Of a stretch of 47,444 nt of DNA, positions 28,511-37,833 are shown in pieces (position 1 is the stretch's first letter; each line of letters begins with the position of its first letter). Location: NCBI RefSeq assembly GCF_015163655.1, contig NZ_JADEUF010000016.1, positions 1-47,444 on the forward strand. The letters are read 5' to 3'. Both the position numbers and the translations under genes were made by a program. The notes beneath the pieces were generated by a model. That model searched no databases and was not told the DNA's origin. It was given only the letters and a program-made list of their open reading frames with translations. This DNA is from Xenorhabdus griffiniae (GTDB lineage: Bacteria > Pseudomonadota > Gammaproteobacteria > Enterobacterales > Enterobacteriaceae).

Positions 28511-28540
28511 CAAAATATAAAAGGGGCCTAAGCCCCTTTT
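28511..28540 (-). terminator. rho-independent terminator of dapA-bamC
   Basis: 7-bp stem AAGGGGC / GCCCCTT with a 4-base loop. On the minus strand it is followed by TTATATTTT. It is 8 bases after the bamC stop and before purC. Confidence 0.8.
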
Positions 28541-28547
28541 ATAGATA

Positions 28548-29594
28548 TTACTTATCCTTGGATTGGCTAAACGCAGCTTCCAGCGCAGCCACCATTTGAT
28601 CATTTTCAGATTGAGTCAGCGGTTTACCTTTGTCGCTGATAAATTGCAGGCTGCTTCGGTTATCCAAATCACCCACCTGTAACTTATAATTTCCTCCGTG
28701 GATGGAAGGTGCTTCAACTCCCAGCGCTTTCCAGTCAGAAGAACTACGTTCTTCATAAGTCACCGCTATCGCTCCGGTAGAACGAGTACGATCCGTGACT
28801 TGCATACCGATGCTTTCCAACACGTATGGCAATCTGTTCCAGACGATGTTGTATGGTGCCCGCACGATAATTTGCGGTAATCCGGTATTATCACTGCCAC
28901 TTTGTACCGATAGTGGGCCTGAATTTTTAGTGCTGCTCAGGCTCGCTGCTTCTTGCTGTTGGCTTAAGTCACTCGCCAATTTATTGAGCATCACGATGTT
29001 ATAACGCTGGATTTGTATCGGATCGGTAATTTCCTTTTCTCCCTGTTTCAAACCTTCGTTCGCAACAGATAATGCTATTTGGTAATCCTGTTTGGTCACT
29101 GAAATACGGTAACGCCCCTGATAAGGAACATTTTCATCCGCCCTTTGCCATGTAATCCAATCTGTCGTCAACGTTTGTGCAGCATCATCTTTCTGGCTGA
29201 TCTTATACCCTTTTTCTGCCAACAGATTGTTTATCTGAGACCATAAGTTACTGTATTCAGGAGTATTTTCAAGCAACAATTTACTGCTGTTAGCACTATT
29301 TTCAACGCGGGAACCCGTCAACAATGCAAGAGCTTGCAACGGAGGACGGATATCCAAATCTTTACCCACAGCCTCCGTTATCGTCGTTGTCGGAAGATTA
29401 TACTCCCCATTTTGCAGTGGTAATGTCATGCCCGCAGGGACGTTCAATAATTTCAGTGGAGGTGCATCAAGATAGGATTGATCCCCGCTTACCTGACGTT
29501 TATAGCGCTGATCGCTGGAGCAGGCAGCTAAAAAAACGACCAATGACAGTCCAGCAATCTTCATGATCTTCGATTTTTGCAATAATGTTGCCAT
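28548..29594 (-). CDS. bamC: BamC, outer-membrane assembly lipoprotein
   Basis: 348-residue lipoprotein of the BAM complex, which inserts beta-barrel proteins into the outer membrane. The lipobox FLAAC is followed by SSDQRYKRQVSGD, the conserved unstructured N-terminal segment that binds BamD. Two helix-grip domains follow (about 100-220 and 230-345; for example DDAAQTLTTDW, STGAIAVTYEERSSSDW, LQVGDLDNRSSLQFI). It is 17 bases downstream of dapA, the same dapA-bamC pairing as in E. coli. Confidence 0.96.
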   Translation of the reverse strand: MATLLQKSKIMKIAGLSLVVFLAACSSDQRYKRQVSGDQSYLDAPPLKLLNVPAGMTLPLQNGEYNLPTTTITEAVGKDLDIRPPLQALALLTGSRVENSANSSKLLLENTPEYSNLWSQINNLLAEKGYKISQKDDAAQTLTTDWITWQRADENVPYQGRYRISVTKQDYQIALSVANEGLKQGEKEITDPIQIQRYNIVMLNKLASDLSQQQEAASLSSTKNSGPLSVQSGSDNTGLPQIIVRAPYNIVWNRLPYVLESIGMQVTDRTRSTGAIAVTYEERSSSDWKALGVEAPSIHGGNYKLQVGDLDNRSSLQFISDKGKPLTQSENDQMVAALEAAFSQSKDK

Positions 29595-29611
29595 TAAAAT
29601 TCCCTAAAATT

Positions 29612-30511
29612 TTACAGTAATCCAGCTATTTTCAAGGCCCTACCAACTGGAATTTGCCCTTCCTGCGTTAGCGGAACCATTGGCAAACGCAATGTATCAT
29701 CGGCAATCAACCCCAATTGACGGCAAGCCCACTTAACTGGTGTCGGGCTAGGTTCAACAAATAATTGATGATGCAATTCCATCAGTCGGCTGTTCAGTTC
29801 ACGAGCTTGCAAAAATTCACCTTGCTCAGCCAATTCACACACTTGCGCCATTTCTGCTGCCGCAACATTTGCCGTGACAGAAATAACGCCTTTACCACCA
29901 AGCTGCATGAAATCGACAAAACTTGCATCATCACCACTCAGAAGAATGAAATCTTCATCACTAACCAATTCTTGGATCTGACTAACACGACTTAAGTTCC
30001 CTGTCGCTTCCTTAAGCGCAACAATATTTTTCAGTTTCGCTAAACGGGCAACAGTCGGTGGCAATAAATCACATCCGGTACGAGATGGCACATTATACAG
30101 AATTTGTGGTAAGTCAGTATTCTCAGCGATTGCCTGATAGTGCAAATACAAACCTTCCTGTGAGGGTCTATTATAATAAGGTGTGACTGACAGGCAACCC
30201 ACAACCCCCGTATTTTCGAAACGGTTGGTCAGAGAGATAGCTTCTGCTGTCGCATTTGCTCCTGTTCCTGCAATCACCGGAATACGCCCATCAGCTATTT
30301 CCAGTGTTGTCAGTACAACATCAACGTGCTCGTCGTGGTTAAGTGTTGCACACTCCCCCGTTGTCCCAACAGACACAATAGCAGATGTGCCACTGGCGAT
30401 ATGATAATCAACCAATTTTTTCAAACTGGCCTTATCAATCTGACCAGCTGAGTCCATCGGAGTGATCAATGCAACTATACTGCCTGTAAAACCAGAATGA
30501 TGACTTACCAT
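29612..30511 (-). CDS. dapA: 4-hydroxy-tetrahydrodipicolinate synthase
   Basis: 299-residue class I aldolase condensing pyruvate and aspartate semialdehyde, the first step of the diaminopimelate/lysine branch. The Schiff-base lysine is Lys167 (IVALKEATG). Tyr139 and Arg144 (LYNVPSRTG) and the Thr pair in VGTTGE complete the site. The frame opens at an ATG at 30517, but AAGGGG lies only 2 bases from it and 8 from the second ATG at 30511, so the latter is preferred. It is the first gene of dapA-bamC and is divergent from gcvR. Confidence 0.97.
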   Translation of the reverse strand: MVSHHSGFTGSIVALITPMDSAGQIDKASLKKLVDYHIASGTSAIVSVGTTGECATLNHDEHVDVVLTTLEIADGRIPVIAGTGANATAEAISLTNRFENTGVVGCLSVTPYYNRPSQEGLYLHYQAIAENTDLPQILYNVPSRTGCDLLPPTVARLAKLKNIVALKEATGNLSRVSQIQELVSDEDFILLSGDDASFVDFMQLGGKGVISVTANVAAAEMAQVCELAEQGEFLQARELNSRLMELHHQLFVEPSPTPVKWACRQLGLIADDTLRLPMVPLTQEGQIPVGRALKIAGLL

Positions 30512-30676
30512 TGCCATTTCCCCTTAATTAGACTTAAAACTGCAAATGAGAGGTTCATGGTACTTTCTTGCTATACAGAAGAAAACTCTTTAACCACGCG
30601 ATTTCAATGAATTTTGTTAATATCAAGTGTAGCCGATTAAACATAAATTATAATTTTGCTTCCTTAACAAAGGCGA

Positions 30677-30705
30677 TTGACCTTCTCCTGATCATTTTTT
30701 ATGTT
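30677..30705 (+). promoter_or_regulatory. candidate gcvR promoter
   Basis: TTGACC (30677-30682) and TATGTT (30700-30705) are separated by 17 bases and end about 50 bases before the gcvR start. Consensus match by eye. Confidence 0.5.
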
Positions 30706-30755
30706 AAAACACAACATACACAGCAAACACCAACTAAAATTAAAGGAAAATCGCT

Positions 30756-31313
30756 TTGCCAACATCAGAACAGCATTTTTTAGTGATCACAGCCCTAGGT
30801 ACCGATCGTCCCGGCATCGTCAATACCATTACTCGCCTCGTCAGCACATGCGGCTGCAATATTGAAGACAGCCGTTTAGCTATGTTTGGTGAAGAATTTA
30901 CTTTTATCATGTTGCTATCTGGTAGCTGGAACGCCGTGACTCTGATCGAATCTACTTTGCCACAAAAAGGCGCAGAACTTGAATTACTCATAGTGATGAA
31001 ACGTACCCGATGCGGTGTCCAGAAAACATTTCCTTCTACCATCACCGTTAAGGTAGACGTAGTTGATTCACCGGGAATTGTTGAGCGTTTTACCAGTTTA
31101 TTCACAGCCCAAGATCTTAATATCGCGGAACTGGTATCAAAAACTCGCCCCGCCGAAGGAAATCACCCTGCTCGTCTGCAAATCCAAATCACTGGGCACA
31201 ACCCAATTGATGATAATGGCACGATATTTAAAGAAAACTTTCATCACCTATGTACAGAATTAAATGCACAAGGCAGTATTATTGTACAGGATCATTTAAA
31301 TCAAAACGATTAA
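30756..31313 (+). CDS. gcvR: GcvR, regulator of the glycine cleavage system
   Basis: 185-residue protein with two ACT domains (about 9-80 and 97-175) that binds glycine and antagonises GcvA in E. coli. Typical blocks are LVITALGTDRPGIVNTITR, GCNIEDSRLAMFGEEF and NIAELVSKTRPAE. There is no ATG at the family start; the start codon is TTG (TTG CCA ACA TCA), preceded by TAAAGGAAAA at good spacing. The next in-frame ATG lies inside the first ACT domain. bcp follows after 14 bases, as in E. coli. Confidence 0.95.
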   Translation: MPTSEQHFLVITALGTDRPGIVNTITRLVSTCGCNIEDSRLAMFGEEFTFIMLLSGSWNAVTLIESTLPQKGAELELLIVMKRTRCGVQKTFPSTITVKVDVVDSPGIVERFTSLFTAQDLNIAELVSKTRPAEGNHPARLQIQITGHNPIDDNGTIFKENFHHLCTELNAQGSIIVQDHLNQND

Positions 31314-31327
31314 ACGGAGAATAAGTG

Positions 31328-31795
31328 ATGAGTCCATTGAAAGCCGGAGACAAGGCCCCACAATTCAGCCTTCCTGACCAAGATGGCGAACCCATTAAGT
31401 TATCTGACTTCAAAGGTCAACGTGTTTTAGTTTATTTTTATCCCAAAGCAATGACACCAGGCTGCACAACCCAAGCCTGCGGCTTACGTGATGTTATGGA
31501 TGAGCTAAAAAACGCCAATGTTGAAGTCTTGGGTATCAGCACAGATGCACCTGAAAAGCTATCCCGCTTTGTAGAAAAAGAGATGCTGAATTTCACGCTG
31601 CTTTCTGATATTGACCACCAAGTTGCCGAACAGTTTGGTGTTTGGGGAGAAAAGCAGTTTATGGGAAAAATCTATGACGGGATTCACCGCATCAGTTTTT
31701 TAATTAACCCACAAGGTGAGATTGAACACGTTTTTAATAAATTCAAAACCAGTGATCATCATCAAGTTGTACTGGATTACCTAAACCAACATTAA
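31328..31795 (+). CDS. bcp: thiol peroxidase Bcp (peroxiredoxin Q)
   Basis: 155-residue atypical 2-Cys peroxiredoxin that reduces hydroperoxides with thioredoxin. The peroxidatic cysteine is Cys46 in MTPGC, and the resolving cysteine (Cys51) lies five residues on in TTQACGLRD. It is collinear with E. coli Bcp through WGEKQFMGKIYDGIHRISFL. A GTG three bases earlier is in frame, but GGAG is better spaced for the ATG at 31328. It probably shares a transcript with gcvR. Confidence 0.97.
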   Translation: MSPLKAGDKAPQFSLPDQDGEPIKLSDFKGQRVLVYFYPKAMTPGCTTQACGLRDVMDELKNANVEVLGISTDAPEKLSRFVEKEMLNFTLLSDIDHQVAEQFGVWGEKQFMGKIYDGIHRISFLINPQGEIEHVFNKFKTSDHHQVVLDYLNQH

Positions 31796-31802
31796 TTATC
31801 GG

Positions 31803-31885
31803 TATATACCAATCTAACTTCAAGATGCGTGTGATATCTCCCCGCGAAGCGGGGAGATATCAGGTTTCATAGGGTGTTGTTATTG
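31803..31885. repeat. ERIC-like repeat, right end truncated
   Basis: Left arm TATATACCAATCTAACTTCA, perfect hairpin ATATCTCCCCGC-GAA-GCGGGGAGATAT and the segment CAGGTTTCATAGGGTGTTGT are present. The right arm is missing. It lies between the converging bcp and perM. Confidence 0.8.
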
Positions 31886-31901
31886 ACAATATTGGTTGTT
31901 A

Positions 31902-32954
31902 TCATTCTTTTTCTTCCGGCCAGGCATGAATCACTGCTTTGATTAATGTAGCAAGTGGAATAGCAAAGAAAACACCCCAAAACCCCCATAATCCACCAAA
32001 AATAATGACAGAAAGGATGATAACAAGTGGATGAAGATTGACAGCTTCCGAAAATAAGATTGGCACAAGCAGGTTACCATCTAACCCCTGCACCACCAGA
32101 TACGCGACAAACAACCCCCAGAAATCAGCCCCAATCCCCCATTGAAACAGCGCCACAACAATAACTGGAAGGGTAACAAGTACGGTACCGATATAAGGAG
32201 CGAGTACAGATAAACCGACCAAGACCGCAAGCAACAGCGAATAGTGTAATCCAAAGAAGGCAAATACAGCATATGTGCAGATAGTCAGTATAACCATTTC
32301 GGTCACTTTACCACGGATATAATTGGTAATCTGCTGGTTCATTTCACGCCATACTTTCCCCGCCAAACTACGATTACGTGGCAATACACGCCGCAATGCG
32401 GCCACTATTTTGTCTTTATCTTTCAATAGAAAGAACACCATCAAAGGAACAAGGATCAGATAAATCGCCAGAGTCAATAATCCAATCAACGAGGCAACCG
32501 AAAACTTAAAAACGGACTCACCCGCCAAAGAGAGTTTGCTACGCAGATTAGCAGCAACCATATCGATAATGCCGGCATCAACCAGCGCCGGATAACGGGA
32601 AGGAAAAGTAAGCGCGTACTCATTAAATCGATTAATCATATTGGGAAGATCAGAAAATAAGTTTAAACCTTGCTGCCAGACGGTTGGGGCTACAATCAAG
32701 ATCATCAACGCACTGATTCCCATAAATAGGGTTAATACAATAGCAACAGAAAATGTCCGGCTACATCCCAATTTGCCTAATTGTGTCGTAGGCCACTCCA
32801 ACAAATAAGCCAATACAATAGCTGCCAGGGCAGGCGCCAGAATGCCATTAAAAAAGTAGATGATCCCAAAACCAACTAATAAAATAATTGATAATGCAAC
32901 AACTTGCGGATCTGCGAAACGACGACGATACCATTGCATGATCATATCCAACAT
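31902..32954 (-). CDS. perM: PerM/YfgO, AI-2E transporter family membrane protein
   Basis: 350-residue inner-membrane protein of the AI-2 exporter/permease family with about eight hydrophobic segments. It aligns with E. coli PerM from MQWYRRRF through RVLPRNRSLAGKVWREMNQQITNYIRGK to the end GFWGVFFAIPLATLIKAVIHAWP. The substrate is not established. The frame is open 12 codons further upstream, but AGGAG precedes the ATG at 32954 and the family starts there. It is divergent from bepA, as in E. coli. Confidence 0.93.
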   Translation of the reverse strand: MLDMIMQWYRRRFADPQVVALSIILLVGFGIIYFFNGILAPALAAIVLAYLLEWPTTQLGKLGCSRTFSVAIVLTLFMGISALMILIVAPTVWQQGLNLFSDLPNMINRFNEYALTFPSRYPALVDAGIIDMVAANLRSKLSLAGESVFKFSVASLIGLLTLAIYLILVPLMVFFLLKDKDKIVAALRRVLPRNRSLAGKVWREMNQQITNYIRGKVTEMVILTICTYAVFAFFGLHYSLLLAVLVGLSVLAPYIGTVLVTLPVIVVALFQWGIGADFWGLFVAYLVVQGLDGNLLVPILFSEAVNLHPLVIILSVIIFGGLWGFWGVFFAIPLATLIKAVIHAWPEEKE

Positions 32955-33100
32955 AATTACAACTCCTTTGCGATAATACTTAATGAGCATTTTTCACTAA
33001 AATTTATTATGATTAATCGTTTTAAGGTACTCTTTTATCATAAAAGTATTCATGAAATTGATAGCTAAAATGGAGCACACTATTTTATGAGAATCGCTTT

Positions 33101-34561
33101 ATGAGAAAAACACCCAGAAAATCTTTGATAACTATCTTTATCAGCCTACTGTTATTAGGGGGTCCTCCTGTATTCTCTGCACCCGCTGAAGATTCACTCC
33201 CTGATATCGGCACTACAGCGGGAGCAACTCTTAGCATCAATCAGGAAATGGCTATGGGTGATTTATATATGCGCTCGATAAGAGCCCAAGCTCCTCTGAT
33301 TTATGATCCACTGCTAACTCAATACATTAATCAGTTAGGCCAAAAATTAGTCACCCATGCCGATTCAGTCAAAACGCCTTTTCATTTCTATCTGGTAGAC
33401 AACCCCAATATTAATGCCCTTGCATTTTTCGGTGGTAATGTTGTTCTTCATTCGGGTCTGTTTCGCTATAGCAATAATGAAAGTGAACTAGCCTCTGTCA
33501 TGGCTCATGAGATTTCCCATGTTACCCAACGACATTTAGCACGATGGATAGAAGAACAAAAACGTACCAGCCCGCTGGCATGGACCAGTACACTAGGCTC
33601 TATTTTGCTTATGATAGCCAATCCACAAGCTGGCATGGCCGCACTCAGCGGCACACTGGCAGGCGTCCAACAAGGCATGATCAGTTTTACCCAATCCAAT
33701 GAGCAAGAAGCTGATCGAATTGGAATGCAAACGCTCAGTCGTGCGGGATTTGATCCACACGGTATGCCTGATTTTATGCAAGTGCTGGTTGATCAATCGC
33801 GCTATAGCTCCAAGCTACCGGAAATGCTATATACTCACCCATTACCTGCCAGCCGTCTGGCTGACGCCCGTAATCGGGCCAATCAATATTCCACTAAAGC
33901 CGTTTCAGAGTCTCAGGATTTTCTGTTCGCCCGTGTCCGTATTCTCACCATGTATTCAACTGATCAACGTCCCTACATTGATCAATGGCTAAAGAAATAT
34001 AGCCAGGGTACCGCCAAAGAACAGCTGGCTGCTGCCTATGGACGCGCTATTTTGCTTTCTGGTGATAAGAAGTATACCGAAGCCAAAGCAATACTCTCTC
34101 CATTGCTAGATAAGCAACCGGATAACATTTGGTTTATTGATACAATGACTGATATTGATATCGGGCAAAAACAGTCTGCCAACGCCATCGCTCGCTTGCA
34201 GGATGCACTCAAAAGACTGAAAAATAATCCAATATTACAGATTAACCTCGCAAATGCCTATTTTATGGATAAAAAGTATTCTCAGGCATCACAACTTTTG
34301 TTTCGTTATACTTTCAATCATCCTGACGATCTTAATGGCTGGATACTATTAAGAAAAACTGCCGGAGCGCAAGGGAAACACAATGATGAACTAGCCGCCT
34401 ATGCGGAAATCATGGCATTGCAAGGTAATTTTTCCTCCGCAATAGAGCAACTTAGCAAAGCCAGTGCGTTGGCTAAATTGGGTAGTTATGAACAAGAGCG
34501 ATATGATGCCCGTATTGATCAATTACGCCAACTGCAACAAAGTTATGACCAATATAAATAA
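33101..34561 (+). CDS. bepA: BepA, periplasmic metalloprotease/chaperone
   Basis: 486-residue M48 zinc protease that helps LptD and BAM assembly and degrades stalled intermediates. A signal peptide ends at FSA (residue 27). The zinc site is HEISH (136-140) with Glu201 in NEQEAD. The switch histidine His246 (YTHPLPASR) is at the same position as in E. coli. The C-terminal third is a TPR superhelix (about 310-480). The key residues are all intact. Its stop is 14 bases before the preferred start of yfgD. Confidence 0.96.
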   Translation: MRKTPRKSLITIFISLLLLGGPPVFSAPAEDSLPDIGTTAGATLSINQEMAMGDLYMRSIRAQAPLIYDPLLTQYINQLGQKLVTHADSVKTPFHFYLVDNPNINALAFFGGNVVLHSGLFRYSNNESELASVMAHEISHVTQRHLARWIEEQKRTSPLAWTSTLGSILLMIANPQAGMAALSGTLAGVQQGMISFTQSNEQEADRIGMQTLSRAGFDPHGMPDFMQVLVDQSRYSSKLPEMLYTHPLPASRLADARNRANQYSTKAVSESQDFLFARVRILTMYSTDQRPYIDQWLKKYSQGTAKEQLAAAYGRAILLSGDKKYTEAKAILSPLLDKQPDNIWFIDTMTDIDIGQKQSANAIARLQDALKRLKNNPILQINLANAYFMDKKYSQASQLLFRYTFNHPDDLNGWILLRKTAGAQGKHNDELAAYAEIMALQGNFSSAIEQLSKASALAKLGSYEQERYDARIDQLRQLQQSYDQYK

Positions 34562-34575
34562 TGAGGGATTTTTAC

Positions 34576-34947
34576 ATGCAAAATCTTGACTCACGAAAAG
34601 TGACTTTTTACCACAATCCCCGCTGCTCAAAGAGCCGTGAAGCCCTTAAGCTAATTGAAGAACTCGGTATTACACCGGAAATCATTCACTACCTTGATAC
34701 TCCACCTACAGCAAAACAGTTGGCTGTACTATTACAACAGCTCGGTTTCAAAGATGCCCGTCAATTAATGCGTACTAAAGAAGATCTCTACAAGGCATTG
34801 AATCTGGACGATGCCACATTATCCCAAGATGCATTGCTCCAGGCGATGGCTGAAAATCCTAAATTGATAGAACGCCCAATTGTTGTTGTCGGTGATAAAG
34901 CCCGTTTGGGACGTCCTCCTGAGCAGGTTAAAGAAATTCTGCTGTAA
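34576..34947 (+). CDS. yfgD: YfgD, arsenate reductase-like protein
   Basis: 123-residue ArsC family protein. YHNPRCSKSREAL places the catalytic cysteine at residue 17. MRTKEDLY and IERPIVVVGDKARLGRPPEQV complete the family pattern, including the arginine expected to bind the oxyanion. The role is probably glutaredoxin-linked reduction, but no ars genes are near and the true substrate is unknown. An ATG at 34561 overlaps the bepA stop, but GAGGG is well spaced only for the ATG at 34576. Confidence 0.92.
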   Translation: MQNLDSRKVTFYHNPRCSKSREALKLIEELGITPEIIHYLDTPPTAKQLAVLLQQLGFKDARQLMRTKEDLYKALNLDDATLSQDALLQAMAENPKLIERPIVVVGDKARLGRPPEQVKEILL

Positions 34948-34960
34948 CAATGTCTTAATA

Positions 34961-35023
34961 AAAAAGTGATAGGAATATACGCATCTTGACGTTAGATAGG
35001 TATATATTTTCTATCACTTTTTT
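34961..35023. terminator. two-way terminator with a repeat inserted in its loop
   Basis: 12-bp arms AAAAAGTGATAG (34961-34972) and CTATCACTTTTT (from 35011) flank a 38-base loop. The arms form the A-rich/T-rich stem of a terminator that would serve both yfgD and the opposing hda. The loop consists of a shortened ERIC-like element (34973-35006). Confidence 0.7.
34973..35006. repeat. minimal ERIC-like element inside a terminator loop
   Basis: About 34 bases containing TATACGCATCTTGACGTTAG followed by ATAGGTATATA, that is the two outermost ends of the family without the central hairpin. Confidence 0.65.
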
Positions 35024-35056
35024 ATTCTAATCTCATTTTCTTACTGTTTTATTCAC

Positions 35057-35758
35057 TCAAAGCTCAAGGATATCCTTAACAAACGGGATCGTTAGTTTGC
35101 GTTGTGCCACAATGGAAGCCCGATCAAGCTCATCCAAGGTCCTGAACAATGTTTGCATTTCCCTGTCAAGCCGCTTTAACACAAAACGCCCCACATCCTC
35201 AGGTAATTCAAAACCCCGTAATTTTGCCCGCAGTTGCAATGCCTGAATTTTCTCATCATCCGACAGAGGCTGTAATTTGTAAATTTGCCCCCAATCCAAA
35301 CGAGATGCCAAATCCGGCAGTGTCAGGTTAATTTGCCGTGGAGGACGATCACCTGTGATTAAAAGACAGGTTCGGCCAATTTCTACAATGCGGTTGTAAA
35401 GATTGAAAATCGCCATCTCCCATTCCTGATCACCAGCAATACATTCAATATTATCGATGCATACTAATGATAAATGTTCCATACCATCAAGCACTTCAGG
35501 GACAAAATAGGCGCGCTTATCCAGTGGTACATACCCTACAGCTTCTCCCTGTTGGGACAATTCGGCACAGGCTGCGTGAAGCAAATGGCTCTTACCCCCG
35601 CCATCGCGGGACCAGAAATAGATATAACTGCCGTGTGACTGACTTATAGCCAATTTTATTGCAGCTAATAAGGAGGTATTCTCACCTGCAAAGAAACTGG
35701 CAAAAGTTTCATCATCGGGCAAATATAATGGTAGTGAAAGCTGCGACGGTGTATTCAG
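35057..35758 (-). CDS. hda: Hda, DnaA inactivator
   Basis: 233-residue DnaA-related AAA+ protein that, with the loaded beta clamp, stimulates ATP hydrolysis by DnaA after initiation. The N-terminal clamp-binding motif is QLSLPLYL (6-13). A P-loop [12 protein letters not shown] follows near 51-62, then [13 protein letters not shown] and the tail [10 protein letters not shown]. No ATG is available at the family start. The frame MNTPSQL begins at a CTG (35758), preceded by GAGG at 5 bases; E. coli Hda is also known to start at CTG and also has 233 residues. A GTG two codons upstream lies too close to that ribosome-binding site. Confidence 0.93.
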   Translation of the reverse strand: MNTPSQLSLPLYLPDDETFASFFAGENTSLLAAIKLAISQSHGSYIYFWSRDGGGKSHLLHAACAELSQQGEAVGYVPLDKRAYFVPEVLDGMEHLSLVCIDNIECIAGDQEWEMAIFNLYNRIVEIGRTCLLITGDRPPRQINLTLPDLASRLDWGQIYKLQPLSDDEKIQALQLRAKLRGFELPEDVGRFVLKRLDREMQTLFRTLDELDRASIVAQRKLTIPFVKDILEL

Positions 35759-35968
35759 AAGCACCTCAAACAGAATGGATAACGAACAGTGCTAAGTCTA
35801 CCACAAAAAGCCGCTATAAATGAAACGAATGCTTGGTTTAAAACAGGAGATTATCATCAAAGCATATTTCCCCATAAAATGGATAGTTTACGACCAGTAA
35901 CAAAACCATTTCTTTCGCAAGCCAGAAATAACCGAGAATAAAAATTCTTATATTTGACAATTCCATAC

Positions 35969-36074
35969 TATACCAATCTAACTTCAAAATGCGTGTGATT
36001 TCTTCCCGCTTTGCGGGAAGAAATCAGGTTTTATAGAGTGTTGTAAATTGCGATTTGAAGTTTAATGCGTATAT
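35969..36074. repeat. ERIC-like repeat, copy 1 of 3 between hda and uraA
   Basis: Full copy: left arm TATACCAATCTAACTTCAAA, perfect hairpin ATTTCTTCCCGC / GCGGGAAGAAAT, GGTTTTATAGAGTGTTG, and right arm GATTTGAAGTTTAATGCG. Confidence 0.85.
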
Positions 36075-36198
36075 TAATAACCCAATATTGCCAATAATAA
36101 AAATTGCTGTATTGCTAAAGATGTTAACTTATCCCTCTCAACTTATTTTCAATAAAGTTTAATGACAGAGATTATTTGTAAAGGAAAAAATTATCATT

Positions 36199-36304
36199 AT
36201 ATACCAATCCAACTTCAAGTTACGGCTTGTAAATCAATGTGATTGTTTATATCTCCCCGCTTCGCGGGGAGATATAAGACGCATCTTGAAAGGCAATTGG
36301 TATA
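36199..36304. repeat. ERIC-like repeat, copy 2 of 3, opposite orientation
   Basis: Left arm ATACCAATCCAACTTCAAGT, segment CAATGTGATTGTTTATATCT, hairpin ATATCTCCCCGC-TTC-GCGGGGAGATAT, right arm ACGCATCTTGAAAG then AATTGGTATATA. It is inverted relative to the copy at 23999-24096, whose variant segment it shares. Confidence 0.8.
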
Positions 36305-36410
36305 TACGTATTTAAACTTTAAGTTGCAATTTACAACACGATATGAAACTTGATTTCTCCTCACTTCGTGAGGAGAAATCACACGCATCTTATTAAAGTT
36401 GGATTGGTAA
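36304..36410. repeat. ERIC-like repeat, copy 3 of 3, abutting copy 2
   Basis: Begins where the previous copy ends. ACTTTAAGTTGCAATTTACA, hairpin GATTTCTCCTCAC-TTC-GTGAGGAGAAATC, then ACACGCATCTTATTAAAG and GGATTGGTA. The hairpin loop-proximal pairs differ from copy 2, but pairing is perfect. Confidence 0.8.
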
Positions 36411-36433
36411 AAATGATAGGGAAAATAATTTTT

Positions 36434-36466
36434 AACATAGAAAGGGCCTTAGAAAAAACCCTTTCC
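36434..36466 (-). terminator. weak terminator candidate after uraA
   Basis: 7-bp stem GAAAGGG / CCCTTTC (36440-36446 and 36459-36465) with a 12-base loop, 22 bases after the uraA stop. The T-run after it on the minus strand is poor. Confidence 0.4.
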
Positions 36467-36487
36467 AATAAATTTCATTAATGTCTT

Positions 36488-37798
36488 TTATTCTGCCACT
36501 TCACTCTTTTTATCATTTCTGATTGATTCCACAGAAGCGTTAATATACGGTTCTTCTGGCCGGATAAAGCTGATAAGTTTAAAAAACAGGCTTAAGCCAA
36601 TCCCCGCAACAGTTGCAAGCGCCATTCCTTTCAATTCTGCTGCACCAATCTGAATTTTTGCTCCACTGACACCAATAATCAGAATAATGGAAGTCAGAAT
36701 CAAGTTCTGTGCCTTACTGTAATCCACTTTCGAATCAATCAAAACTCGAATACCTGATGCACCAATCACACCATACAGTAACAGGGAAACACCGCCCATC
36801 ACTGGAATTGGGATCATTTGGATCGCTGCCGCCAATTTACCAACGCAGGAAAGCAATATTGCCATTACCGCAGCGCCACCAATCACCCATGTGCTGTACA
36901 CACGCGTAAGCGCCATAACACCAATATTTTCGCCATAAGTCGTGTTAGGTGTTGCACCAAAGAAACCCGAAATCATCGTTGAAAAACCATTGGCGAACAT
37001 TGAACGATGCAGCCCTGGATTTTTTAACAAATCTTTCTGCACGATATTTGCTGTTACCACTAAGTGCCCAACATGCTCTGCAATCACCACCAGCGCCGCA
37101 GGTAAAATTGTTATAATGGCAAACCATTCAAAACGCGGAGTATAGAACGTCGGCAATGCAAACCACGGCGCTTCGCGTACTGGGGTTAAATCTACAACTC
37201 CCATAAAAAATGACAGCACATATCCAGCCAAGACACCAATCAGAATCGGAATAATCGCCATAAAGCCACGGAATATCACCGATCCCAAGATAGTCACCCC
37301 CAGCGTAACCATGGATATGGTCAGGTTAGTCATATTAATTTCAGTACCTGCCGCTGGACGCAACCCCGCCATATCAGCAGCAACACCTGCCAGTTCTAGG
37401 CCGATCACTGCAACAATCGCGCCCATCGCTGCCGGAGGAAACATCACATTAATCCATCCCCTTCCTGCAACTTTTACAAGCAAGGCCACCAAACAAAACA
37501 ACAAACCACAGACAATAAATCCGCCTAATGCCAATTCATATCCCAAAGGCAGTAACAACAATACAGGCGAAATAAAAGCAAAGCTGGAGCCTAAATAAGC
37601 GGGGATCTTTCCTTTACAAATGACCAAATACAGTAATGTACCAATGCCATTGAACAACAAAATTGTCGCCGGATTAACTTTAAATAAAATGGGAACCAAA
37701 ACGGTTGCACCAAACATGGCAAATAGATGTTGCAAACTTAAAGGAATAGTTTGTGCCAAAGGAGGTCTTTCTTCTACTCCAATAGTTCGACGAGTCAT
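36488..37798 (-). CDS. uraA: uracil:proton symporter
   Basis: 436-residue inner-membrane transporter of the NCS2 family importing uracil. About fourteen hydrophobic segments are visible. It aligns with E. coli UraA from RPPLAQTIPLSLQHLFAMFG and carries the binding-site region VVIAEHVGHLVVT and TPNTTYGENIGVMALT, with the Glu and Gln/Glu positions of the family. AGGAT upstream supports the start. It follows upp after 68 bases that contain a strong terminator. Confidence 0.96.
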   Translation of the reverse strand: MTRRTIGVEERPPLAQTIPLSLQHLFAMFGATVLVPILFKVNPATILLFNGIGTLLYLVICKGKIPAYLGSSFAFISPVLLLLPLGYELALGGFIVCGLLFCLVALLVKVAGRGWINVMFPPAAMGAIVAVIGLELAGVAADMAGLRPAAGTEINMTNLTISMVTLGVTILGSVIFRGFMAIIPILIGVLAGYVLSFFMGVVDLTPVREAPWFALPTFYTPRFEWFAIITILPAALVVIAEHVGHLVVTANIVQKDLLKNPGLHRSMFANGFSTMISGFFGATPNTTYGENIGVMALTRVYSTWVIGGAAVMAILLSCVGKLAAAIQMIPIPVMGGVSLLLYGVIGASGIRVLIDSKVDYSKAQNLILTSIILIIGVSGAKIQIGAAELKGMALATVAGIGLSLFFKLISFIRPEEPYINASVESIRNDKKSEVAE

Positions 37799-37833
37799 TA
37801 TTGATATCCTCTTATATCATCTTGCTAGAAACC

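Larger units (their letters stand above)
35759..36487. other. repeat-rich intergenic region between hda and uraA
   Basis: 729 bases without a gene. It holds the hda promoter side (35765-35968, no clear motif), three ERIC-like repeats (35969-36074, 36199-36304, 36304-36410), an AT-rich spacer between the first two, and a weak terminator-like hairpin after uraA (36440-36465). Confidence 0.6.

Noticed and set aside
28454-28547. PurR box upstream of purC
   Set aside because: ACGTTT-like fragments are present, but no 16-base window matches the consensus well with the central CG; not supported.
35969-36410. Possible CRISPR array because of several similar repeats close together
   Set aside because: Units are about 105 bp, differ in orientation and sequence, and lack uniform spacers or cas genes.
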